Under the pieces are notes generated by a model, which was not told the origin of the DNA, made no database searches, and saw only the letters and a list, made by a program, of their open reading frames with translations. A program made the translations under genes and the position numbers. Source: CAYQPF01 sp964419225 (lineage in GTDB: Bacteria; Cloacimonadota; Cloacimonadia; Cloacimonadales; CAYQPF01). Taken from it: 24,286 nt of DNA. The stretch is from contig CAYQPF010000074.1 in NCBI GenBank assembly GCA_964419225.1, forward strand, positions 1 through 24,286, written 5' to 3'. Positions 15,581 to 23,500 of the stretch are shown one piece after another (the first letter of the stretch is position 1; the number at the start of each line of letters is the position of its first letter).

Positions 15581-15794
15581 TTAGGCTCCAGTCGTCAGTC
15601 GTCGGTCGTCAGTGGAGATAGGTTTTGAGAGAAATAACTCACCCCCGACTCCTCTCTTGCAAAGCGAGGGGAGTGGAAGATTAGGCGTTTGGCGACAGTT
15701 GTCAGAAGCCAGGGGAATAGAGATAATGGAGAGAGAAAGGCAGACTTGGGAGTCTGCCCCTACATTATTAATAAATGCATTTTGCATATGGATA
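15581..15794. repeat. Repeat-filled gap between nitrilase and carbamate kinase
   Basis: A heptamer array of CAGTCGT type at 15589-15616, directly before the start of the nitrilase gene, then the CTCACCCCCG leader (15633-15647) with an imperfect hairpin of CTCCTCTCTT against AAGCGAGGGGAG (15649-15673), then the hairpin at 15739-15758. The frames crossing this area on both strands are not genes. Confidence 0.75.
15733..15758 (-). terminator. Possible terminator of carbamate kinase
   Basis: AGTCTGCC (15751-15758) and GGCAGACT (15739-15746) form a perfect 8-bp GC-containing stem with a 4-nt loop. Read on the minus strand it starts 37 nt after the arcC stop and is followed by TTTCTCTC, a poor but present T-rich tail. 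It may equally be another dispersed hairpin. Confidence 0.45.
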
Positions 15795-16736
15795 TTATTG
15801 GATGATAGTACCGGTTTTGCCGGCGAAAGCATCGACGATTTTTTCGATGGAAGTGATGAGAACTTTTTTACCGCCTTTTTCGATGAAGCTGATTGCGGCC
15901 AGGATCTTGGGGCCCATACTTCCTTTGGGGAATTGGCCTTCGGCATGATATTTTTTGGCATCTTCAATAGAGAGAGTATCGAGTTCTTTTTGATCAGGTT
16001 TACCGTAGTTGATGGCTACTTTATCGACACCGGTTAAGATGACGAGTAGGTCTGCATCGATCTTACTTGCTAACAGAGCTGATGCAAAATCCTTATCGAT
16101 AACAGCGTCAACGCCTTCGAAGGTGCCGTTATCTTCAATACAAATCGGGATTCCACCACCGCCGCAGGCGATAACAATTTTGCCTTCTTCGACCTGTTCT
16201 TTGATGGTATCTGCTGGAATGATATCGAGAGGAATAGGGGAAGCGACAACCTGACGGTAGCCACGGCCTGCATCTTCTACGATGGTCCACTTGTATTCAT
16301 TTCTGAGATATTCAGCCTGTTCAGCAGTATAGAAGGGGCCGACAGGTTTGGTGGGGTTGAGCATACTGGGGTCGTTTTTATCGACGACAACCTGGGAGAG
16401 AATGCTTAAGACAGATTTATTGATTCCACTGGTATGTAATTTATTTTGTAAACTTTGTTCGATCATATAGCCCATTGTTCCTTCGGTAGCTGCGTTTAAA
16501 ACACCTAAAGGAAGAGGAGCGATATTTTTATCCATACCTGCTAATTGTTGGATAAGCAGATTACCGACTTGTGGGCCGTTTCCATGGGTAATAGCTAATT
16601 GATAGCCTTGTCTGATCAATTCAACGATACCACCTAAAGAATCTCTGGTATTGGCGAATTGTTCAGCAATAGTGCCTTTTTGTCCGGCTTGGATAATGGC
16701 GTTTCCACCTAAAGCTAAGACAGCTTTTTTATTCAT
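15795..16736 (-). CDS. arcC: Carbamate kinase
   Basis: Cytoplasmic enzyme that makes ATP, ammonia and CO2 from carbamoyl phosphate and ADP, the energy-yielding last step of arginine, agmatine, allantoin and related degradations. The 313 residues match the family. Motifs are complete: LGGNAI at 9-14, ITHGNGPQVGN at 49-59, ACGGGGIP at 190-197, VIDKD at 212-216, LTGVD at 234-238 and GSMGPK at 272-277. AGGAGG lies 5 nt before the ATG. It follows the GTPase gene with a 78-bp gap that contains a terminator-like hairpin. No arginine deiminase, ornithine carbamoyltransferase or antiporter is in the window, so the source of carbamoyl phosphate is not shown here. Confidence 0.96.
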   Translation of the reverse strand: MNKKAVLALGGNAIIQAGQKGTIAEQFANTRDSLGGIVELIRQGYQLAITHGNGPQVGNLLIQQLAGMDKNIAPLPLGVLNAATEGTMGYMIEQSLQNKLHTSGINKSVLSILSQVVVDKNDPSMLNPTKPVGPFYTAEQAEYLRNEYKWTIVEDAGRGYRQVVASPIPLDIIPADTIKEQVEEGKIVIACGGGGIPICIEDNGTFEGVDAVIDKDFASALLASKIDADLLVILTGVDKVAINYGKPDQKELDTLSIEDAKKYHAEGQFPKGSMGPKILAAISFIEKGGKKVLITSIEKIVDAFAGKTGTIIQ

Positions 16737-16753
16737 TAATCCTCCTGTGTGGG

Positions 16754-16791
16754 AAAAATATAAGGAGACTTACTTTCGTAAATCTCCTTAT
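16754..16791 (-). terminator. Terminator-like hairpin between GTPase and arcC genes
   Basis: On the minus strand ATAAGGAGA (complement of 16791-16783) pairs with TCTCCTTAT (16768-16760), and an inner 4-bp TTAC/GTAA stem closes a tetraloop. Five T follow (16758-16754). The SD of arcC starts only 8 nt later, so there is no room for a separate promoter: arcC probably depends on read-through. Confidence 0.7.
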
Positions 16792-16814
16792 AAGCACACT
16801 ATCTGTAATTTATT

Positions 16815-18128
16815 TTAGATATTTTTTAAAACATCAGCAATAGTAGGTCTGCCGATTTCTTGTAATTCATAGCTTACTTTTGCATGAGGCTTGTGAATTT
16901 TGATGATTCTGGTGAGGTCGATAGGAGTAGCGATAACTACAGCATCGCAATCAACAGCGTTGATAGTATCTTCAAGATCCTGAATTTGTTGGTCGCCGTA
17001 ACCCATAGCAGGTAAGAGGATACCGATTTCAGGATATTTTTCGAATGTATCAGCAATAGTGCCAACAGCCCATTCGCGAGGATCAACCAATTCTGCACAG
17101 CTGAATTTTTCAGCAGCAACAACGCCTGCACCGTAAGTCATTTCACCATGAGTTAAGGTTGGGCCGTCTTCAACTACGAGAACTCTCATTCCGGTAATTA
17201 ATTCAGGTTTGTCAACGAAGATAGGTGAAGCACCGTCGATGATGATAGCTGAAGGATTGATAGATCTAACGTTTTCACGAACTTCCTGGATATCAGCTAA
17301 GTCAGCGGAATCAATTTTGTTGATTACGATAACGTCAGCCATATGGATGTTTGTTTCGCCAGGATGGTAAGTTAATTCATGACCGGCTCTGTGAGGATCA
17401 ACAACAACAATTTTAATTTCGTTATCGGAAGTATAGAAAGGAATGTCGTTATTTCCGCCGTCCCAAATGATAACATCGGCTTCTTTTTCAGCTTCGCGAA
17501 CGATAGCTTCATAATCAACGCCAGCATAAATCACACTGCCCATAGCGATATGTGGTTCGTACTCTTCCATTTCTTCGATAGTACATTTATGTGTAACTAA
17601 ATCTTCTAAAGTAGCAAATCTTTGAACTTTTTGAGCAACTAAGTCACCGTAAGGCATGGGGTGTCTGATGGAGACAACTTTTTTGCCTTGAGCCTGAAGA
17701 GCTCTGATCACGGCTCTGGTAGTTTGGCTTTTGCCACAACCGGTTCTGACAGCACAAACAGTTACTAAAGGTTTGGTTGTCTTAACTCTGGTCTGGTTAG
17801 CACCCATAAGCATGAAATCAGCACCGTGAGCATTAACTAAAGATGCATTGTGCATAACTCTTTCATGAGTAACATCACTGTACGCGAAGATAACTAAATC
17901 AGCATTGAGGCTATGGATTTTATCAACTAATTCTTCTTCAGCAAAGATGGGAATACCTTCAGGATATAATTTGCCAGCTAATTCAGCCGGGTATTTTCTT
18001 CCATCAATATCAGGAATCTGAGTAGCAGTAAAGGCAACAATATCATACGAATCGTTGTCTCTGAAATAAACGTTGAAATTGTGGAAATCTCTTCCCGCAG
18101 CACCCATGATAATGACTCTTCTTTTCAT
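16815..18128 (-). CDS. COG2403-type GTPase related to cyclic 2,3-diphosphoglycerate synthetase
   Basis: A 437-residue cytoplasmic P-loop protein. The N-terminal part starts with a Rossmann-like strand and glycine turn (VIIMGAAGRDFHNFN, 5-19). The nucleotide site is RTGCGKSQTTR at 128-138, followed later by VIIWDGGNND and the base-recognition-like VINKIDSAD. The C-terminal third (MTYGAGVVAAEKF, DAVVIATPIDLTRII) is typical of the family. The archaeal founding member makes cyclic 2,3-diphosphoglycerate, a thermoprotectant; bacterial members are usually of unproven function. AAGGAG precedes the ATG. Its position directly before carbamate kinase suggests a role in nitrogen or carbamoyl metabolism, but the reaction is not known from sequence. 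Confidence 0.82.
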   Translation of the reverse strand: MKRRVIIMGAAGRDFHNFNVYFRDNDSYDIVAFTATQIPDIDGRKYPAELAGKLYPEGIPIFAEEELVDKIHSLNADLVIFAYSDVTHERVMHNASLVNAHGADFMLMGANQTRVKTTKPLVTVCAVRTGCGKSQTTRAVIRALQAQGKKVVSIRHPMPYGDLVAQKVQRFATLEDLVTHKCTIEEMEEYEPHIAMGSVIYAGVDYEAIVREAEKEADVIIWDGGNNDIPFYTSDNEIKIVVVDPHRAGHELTYHPGETNIHMADVIVINKIDSADLADIQEVRENVRSINPSAIIIDGASPIFVDKPELITGMRVLVVEDGPTLTHGEMTYGAGVVAAEKFSCAELVDPREWAVGTIADTFEKYPEIGILLPAMGYGDQQIQDLEDTINAVDCDAVVIATPIDLTRIIKIHKPHAKVSYELQEIGRPTIADVLKNI

Positions 18129-18160
18129 GTGGAACTCCTTCTTATTTTTTACTTTAACTC

Positions 18161-18189
18161 TAATTTTTAAAAACAGGTTAAAAAGTCAA
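18161..18189 (-). promoter_or_regulatory. Possible promoter of the GTPase gene
   Basis: On the minus strand TTGACT (18189-18184) is followed after 17 bp by AAATTA (18166-18161), about 33 nt before the start codon. The -10 match is weak. Confidence 0.3.
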
Positions 18190-18227
18190 GGACTTTATTG
18201 ATTGAAGAGGGTAAGAGAAAAAACAGA

Positions 18228-18256
18228 TTGACAAATATGAAGATATTTTCTAAAGT
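18228..18256 (+). promoter_or_regulatory. Promoter of the PEGA lipoprotein - ROK kinase operon
   Basis: TTGACA (18228-18233), 17-bp spacer, TAAAGT (18251-18256). The start of transcription would be near 18263. AAGGAG (18263-18268) precedes the ATG at 18280, so the leader would be very short. Confidence 0.55.
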
Positions 18257-18279
18257 ATTAAAAAGGAGATAATAATAAA

Positions 18280-19251
18280 ATGAGAAGACAAAAAATGCAA
18301 AAACTATTTATTTTGATTATAATATTAATTAGCAGTTTGTTCTGTGTTTCCTGCAAGGATTTATCATCTTCAGAAGAGATTAGTGAAGACAGGATAATGA
18401 CAATACTAGAGGAATTTCCCCAGAAGTTTAATGATTATAAATTTGAAGAAATTTTAGCTAATTTTTCAGATGATTATCTACATAACGGGCTTTACAAAAA
18501 CAGGGTTATGTATCATTGGCAGGAGAGGAGGAGTCTTTATGATTCAATGACAATAACTGATTTGTCTGTAGTTTTGGATGGTAATAAAGCAACTGCCAGT
18601 TTCAAGATGAAATTTGCAAATAATACTACATTTGATCTCTATAATGAACCCGAAGATTTGGGAGAGATTTCCTATTTTGTGAATGAGAACGGAGAATGGA
18701 AAATAATAGGAAATCAGTTAATAACAGATGAAATAACCGGGTATAATCTGCATGTAAATTCTAATCCTCCCGGAGCATACATTTATTTGAATGATTTGCC
18801 TTTGTTTCAGGTTACACAAGCAACATTATACTCTATTCCGGCAGGGCAATATAAGTTGAGATTATATAAGTATGGATATAATGAATGGGAGACGACAGTA
18901 ACAATACCTGACACAGTGTATATTAATAAGCAGTTGAGTCAGCCGACATATCCTAAACCTGAGTTTCAGATAATAGCACCGGTGAATAATTATCATTTCA
19001 ACACGAGCATAATTAATTTGACGGCAACTTTGAGGAATACTAACAGTGCAGGACAGACTGTAAATTTTGACGGAACCAGTTACATAATCAATGTAAACTC
19101 GAAAGAGACAAAGGCAGTATTTTTAACAGAAACTATCAATCAGACGATAAATTTGAACAAGGGTGCTAATACCATAATATTAAGGGCGACGAATGCTTCA
19201 GGGAATACGGGTTGGAGTGAAAGAATAATTGTATATGGAGATTACGAATGA
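18280..19251 (+). CDS. PEGA-domain lipoprotein
   Basis: A 323-residue exported protein with a lipoprotein-type signal peptide; the likely lipidated cysteine is Cys25 (FCVSC, with an unusual Cys at -3). Residues about 35-155 have an NTF2/SnoaL-like look (EILANFSDDYLHNG, ISYFVNENGEWKIIG). About 157-220 is a PEGA domain (VNSNPPGAYIYLNDL, IPAGQYKLRLYKYGY), a small surface fold often found in wall- or envelope-associated proteins. About 225-323 is an Ig-like module (LNKGANTIILRATNASGN). Function unknown; envelope location is well supported. The TGA overlaps the ATG of the ROK gene by 4 bp (ATGA), so both are translated together. An internal ATG at 18295 could also serve as start and would keep the signal peptide. 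Confidence 0.85.
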   Translation: MRRQKMQKLFILIIILISSLFCVSCKDLSSSEEISEDRIMTILEEFPQKFNDYKFEEILANFSDDYLHNGLYKNRVMYHWQERRSLYDSMTITDLSVVLDGNKATASFKMKFANNTTFDLYNEPEDLGEISYFVNENGEWKIIGNQLITDEITGYNLHVNSNPPGAYIYLNDLPLFQVTQATLYSIPAGQYKLRLYKYGYNEWETTVTIPDTVYINKQLSQPTYPKPEFQIIAPVNNYHFNTSIINLTATLRNTNSAGQTVNFDGTSYIINVNSKETKAVFLTETINQTINLNKGANTIILRATNASGNTGWSERIIVYGDYE

Positions 19252-20135
19252 ATTACAGAGCAGTATTTGATATAGGTGGTTCCTTTATCAAGTTTGGTGC
19301 AGGCAATACTAAGAAGGGTCTGGTTTACAGTTCACGTGAAATGATCAGTAAGGGATCTAGAATTGATTTGTATGGGCAGCTGGAAGATCTGGTGAATGAA
19401 CTAATGCAAAGGTATCATGTAAACGAAATAGTCATTTCCACACCAGGGAATGTAAACACAAAAACAGGTGAGATATTAGGAAGCTGTCCAAATATTACTA
19501 ATTGGAAGGGAGCGAATCCAAAACAGTATTTAATGGAACAATTTGGACTACCGGTTTATATTGATAATGATGCCAATTTAATGGCATATGGAGAGTATAT
19601 TCATACCGGTGAGAAAATAGATGTACTGGGTGTAACAATAGGTACGGGTATAGGAAGTGGATTTATATGTAACGGTCATATTTTTCGGGGACAGTCATAC
19701 TCAGGAATGGAGATGGGTCATACGCAGGTAATGCCTGAGGGCAGATACTGTAAATGTCACAAGCATGGATGTGTGGAGGCATATTGTTCAGCAGAGTCAA
19801 TATTGGCACAAGTGCAGGAGTCTCATCCAGAATTTTCAGGTTTTACAATTGCAGAAATTCTGGACATGGCAAAAAGTAATACAGACATATTCAAAATAGT
19901 TTACAATGCGTGGGATATGTTGGCAATAGGATTAGCGAATACTTCTACACTATTGAATCCAAATTTAATAGTAATAGGAGGAGGAGTGTCGGAAATCGAA
20001 TCTTTTGATATTAATTATATCAGGGAGAGGGTTTTTAGTTATCTTTTACCGGAACATCGAAAGGGATTGCGGATAAGTTTAGCGAAATTGGGGAATAGGG
20101 CAGCTTTATGGGGAAGTTTGCACATAATGGAATAA
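19248..20135 (+). CDS. ROK-family sugar kinase (glucokinase-like)
   Basis: A 295-residue cytoplasmic kinase that phosphorylates glucose or an amino sugar with ATP. The phosphate-1 motif FDIGGSFIKFG is at 7-17, the catalytic Asp108 sits in YIDNDANLMA, and IGTGIGSGFI is at 131-140. The zinc motif is present: His158 (EMGHTQ) and Cys168, Cys170 and Cys175 of the CKCHKHGCVE segment, with the usual Gly after the second Cys replaced by His. There is no N-terminal helix-turn-helix, so it is an enzyme rather than a NagC-type repressor. It is translationally coupled to the PEGA lipoprotein, an odd pairing for a sugar kinase. Substrate uncertain. Confidence 0.92.
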   Translation: MNYRAVFDIGGSFIKFGAGNTKKGLVYSSREMISKGSRIDLYGQLEDLVNELMQRYHVNEIVISTPGNVNTKTGEILGSCPNITNWKGANPKQYLMEQFGLPVYIDNDANLMAYGEYIHTGEKIDVLGVTIGTGIGSGFICNGHIFRGQSYSGMEMGHTQVMPEGRYCKCHKHGCVEAYCSAESILAQVQESHPEFSGFTIAEILDMAKSNTDIFKIVYNAWDMLAIGLANTSTLLNPNLIVIGGGVSEIESFDINYIRERVFSYLLPEHRKGLRISLAKLGNRAALWGSLHIME

Positions 20136-20196
20136 AAATTGCTTTAATTACTAGTTAAATAAAAAAGAATTTTTTGTAAAATATAAGGAGGAGAAA

Positions 20197-20544
20197 ATGA
20201 AGTTAGTTAAGATTATTCTTACATTAGTGATGCTGATAGGAATAGCAGGGATGATTTATGCCGCAGGGCAGGTTGATTTCACATTCAGCCAAAATCCTGT
20301 TGATGTGAGCACCATAATTACGGTAACCAGTACTGCTACATTTCATGGTTCTTTAATGATCACAGACAGGACAGGCAAGGTTTTAAAGAGAATTTATTCC
20401 GGTAAATTTGATGGACCTGTAACGTCAATTGAGTGTGACAGATATGATGATCGTGGTATATTATTACCAGCGGGTGAGTATATATGTGAACTAAGATATG
20501 ATTCCAAGTTTACTTCAGTTAAAAAATTTATACTCATGAAGTAA
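20197..20544 (+). CDS. Small secreted protein resembling a free-standing sorting module
   Basis: 115 residues. A signal peptide (about 1-22, ending YAAG) is followed directly by a single domain whose layout matches the last part of the sorting modules in this window: FSQNPVDVSTIITV in place of NPFNPSTTI, LMITDRTGKVLKRI in place of IYNIKGQLVKSL, YDDRGILLPAGEYICEL in place of KNDMGKSVSSGIYFYRL, and the basic-hydrophobic end KKFILMK. There is no cargo domain. A strong AAGGAGGAG site precedes the ATG. Twelve bp separate it from the C25 protease gene, so both are likely in one operon. It could be a partner, a dummy substrate or a structural surface protein; no function is known. Confidence 0.82.
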   Translation: MKLVKIILTLVMLIGIAGMIYAAGQVDFTFSQNPVDVSTIITVTSTATFHGSLMITDRTGKVLKRIYSGKFDGPVTSIECDRYDDRGILLPAGEYICELRYDSKFTSVKKFILMK

Positions 20545-20556
20545 ACAGGAAATATT

Positions 20557-23500
20557 ATGAAAAAATACCTGTTTTTACTATTTTCAATAGTACCATTTTT
20601 ATTAAATGGTACTATTTTTTTAACCTACGAATTTCAAAGCCCAGAGATGACAAAAGTTAACGGATATGATAAAATATCATTTTCCGGTACAGAGCAAGCA
20701 GGAAAAGTTAGTGAGCCTGGTTTGCCATATTTTCCAATAAAAGTAGTATTACCACCGAATACAGTAATTTCTGATATTCAGGTGATACGGGAAGGGAAGG
20801 TAGTTTTAAACGGAGCATATTCACTTTATCCGAAACAACCTGCGATTCCATTATCAAAGATTGGATCAGTGCCTTTTACCGAGGGATCACGAGAAGTTTA
20901 TAATCAAAATGCAGTCTATCCTGTGAATCCTTTATACAGTCAGACAACGCAGTATTACAGAGGATATGCATTAGGATTTGCGACGTTCACGCCCGTGGAA
21001 TTCAATCCATTCAAGAAAGAATTAGCATATTACAGCAGGATAAAAATTCAAATTGAGACTACAGACAGAATGCATGCAAATCCCGAGTTTTTAAAAAATG
21101 ATGTGGCAACTTTGTCATATTTAAATAAGGATTTTGCCAATTCAGCAGAACTCAACCATTATAATGTTTCACAAACCAGGAACAATGATTTGGATTATTT
21201 GCTGATAACTGCAGAAAGCAAAATGGGGATATTTTCACAGTTAACCTATATATATGGGAAAAAGGGATTATCAACAGAGATAGTCAGTATGGAGAGTATC
21301 GTGGCGAACAATACCGGAGCAGATGATCAGGAGAAATTAAGAAATTATCTGATTAGCCGTTATGTTCAGAATAATGTTAAATTTGTTTTATTGGCAGGAG
21401 ATACCAACGTAATACCACATCGTGGATTTTATGTTGAAATGGGAGAATACACAGATAATGACATCCCATCAGATCTTTATTACAATTGTCTTGACGGAAA
21501 TTGGAACACAGATGATGATTCTCATTGGGGAGAGGCAAGTGAAGCTGATTTGGCACCTGAATTTGCGATAGGCAGGTTTTGTTATAACAACGATACAGAA
21601 ATCAACAATTTTATTAACAAAGTAAACAAATACACATTTTCTCCCGTAGTTGAAGAGTTAAAGACAGACTTGTTGGTTGGAGAGTATTTATGGCCCAATA
21701 CTTATGGTGGGACATATATGGAAGAGATGGTTGGCGGATCCAGTATGCATGGATATACGACGATTGGAGTCCCTCTCAGTTGGAATTTTGACAGGTTAAA
21801 TGATACAGAAAATTTTGAATGGCAGTCTTCTAATCTGTTTCCCAAATTGAATTTAGGGCCGAACCTGATCAATCATTTAGGTCACAGTAATACAACATAT
21901 TGTTTAAAGATAGAGAATTCACAGGTCACAACCACAAATATCACAAATAACGGGATAAATCATAATTTTTCCAACTTTTATTCTCAGGGGTGTTATGCTG
22001 GTTCATTTGATAACAGGACGACAGATTTAGGTTATACATCAGATTGTATAGCAGAGAAGTTTACAGCGCTGTCCACCGGTTTCGTGAATATGGTTGGCAA
22101 TTCCAGATATGGCTGGGGCTCGCAAGGTTCGACAGACGGTCCTTCCCAGTATGGACACAGGCAGTTTATTGATGCCATTTTTGGAGAGAATATCACAACC
22201 ATAGGATATGCCTTAGTTGATTCCAAGATTGATAATATACCGTTTATAACTGATCCTGTAATGTATTGGTGTACATATGAGACCAATCTTATAGGCGATC
22301 CGGCTTTGGATATTTGGACAGATACACCGCAACCGATAACAGTTACCTACAATGCTGATTTTATAGTTGGCACTGAAACTATTAATTTGACAGCAAATGT
22401 AACAGATGCACCGGTCTCTGTTGAAGGGCCTGATGGGATAATAGGAACGGGCAAGACAAGTTTGTTTGGTATAGCAGAGATAACACTTTCCCAACCGATT
22501 CTGGAAGGTCAGAATTATATAGTTCATATCAGCAAACACAATTATGAAGTATTATCAGATACTGTTGCATCAACTTATAGCACACAACCTTATATTTTCT
22601 GTAACAATACAATTTTAACAGAAGACGGTCCTTATGTTGATGATTTATTTCAATCAGGGGATTCGATATTAGTAGCATTAACAATAAAAAATGTTGGTAT
22701 GCAGGCTAATACTTCACCAATTACAGTTTCATTAGAATCGGAGAGTGCATATTTTACATTTTCTAACAATAACCAAACTATAGAATTACTCAACCCGCAG
22801 TCTGAAGTAACGTTACCACAGCCGATAGTAATATGTCTTAATCCTGGTGTCCAAGACAACAGTATTTTGACATATAGGGTAAAAATGCAGTCTGGTACCA
22901 GTGAGTTTTTCAACACAAAACAGTTATTGGTTCATGCACCTGCATACGAACTAATTTCCTTTTCACTTGAGAATGAAACATCTTCAAATTATATTCTTGA
23001 TCCAGGTGAGACAGCAAATTTAAATATAACTGTAAAGAACATTGGTTCTGGCAATGCTTATGCTTCACTTGTGGATTTTTGTAGTGATGATGCTTCAATA
23101 ACAGTAACAAATCCAAACGGATTGGTAAATATCCCCAGTCAGCAGACTATAAGTATGACAAGTCCGCTGACAATACAAACTTCAACAAGTACAGAAGCAG
23201 GAACCAAGCTTTTATTTTTAACAATGTTTGATCAAGCAGGATCTTTATTTGAGCATACTTTACCGATATCAGTTGGCCAGAATGCTTTTAATTTTGAGAA
23301 TATTCTGCAAGGTGATTTATTTAGTCATACAGCATTATCTGGTGATTATGGAGACGAATGGCATGTTTCCAACAACAGGAATTCGACAGAGTACGGAACC
23401 ACCAGTTTTAAATGTGGGGGAGAAGGCAGCATAGGATATAGTAACAGATTATATTGTGCATTGGAGACACCACAGTTTAATTTAGCAGCAGGATCACATC

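Noticed and set aside
15612..16037. 141-codon plus-strand frame antisense to arcC
   Set aside because: Antisense shadow of carbamate kinase, which has all family motifs on the minus strand.
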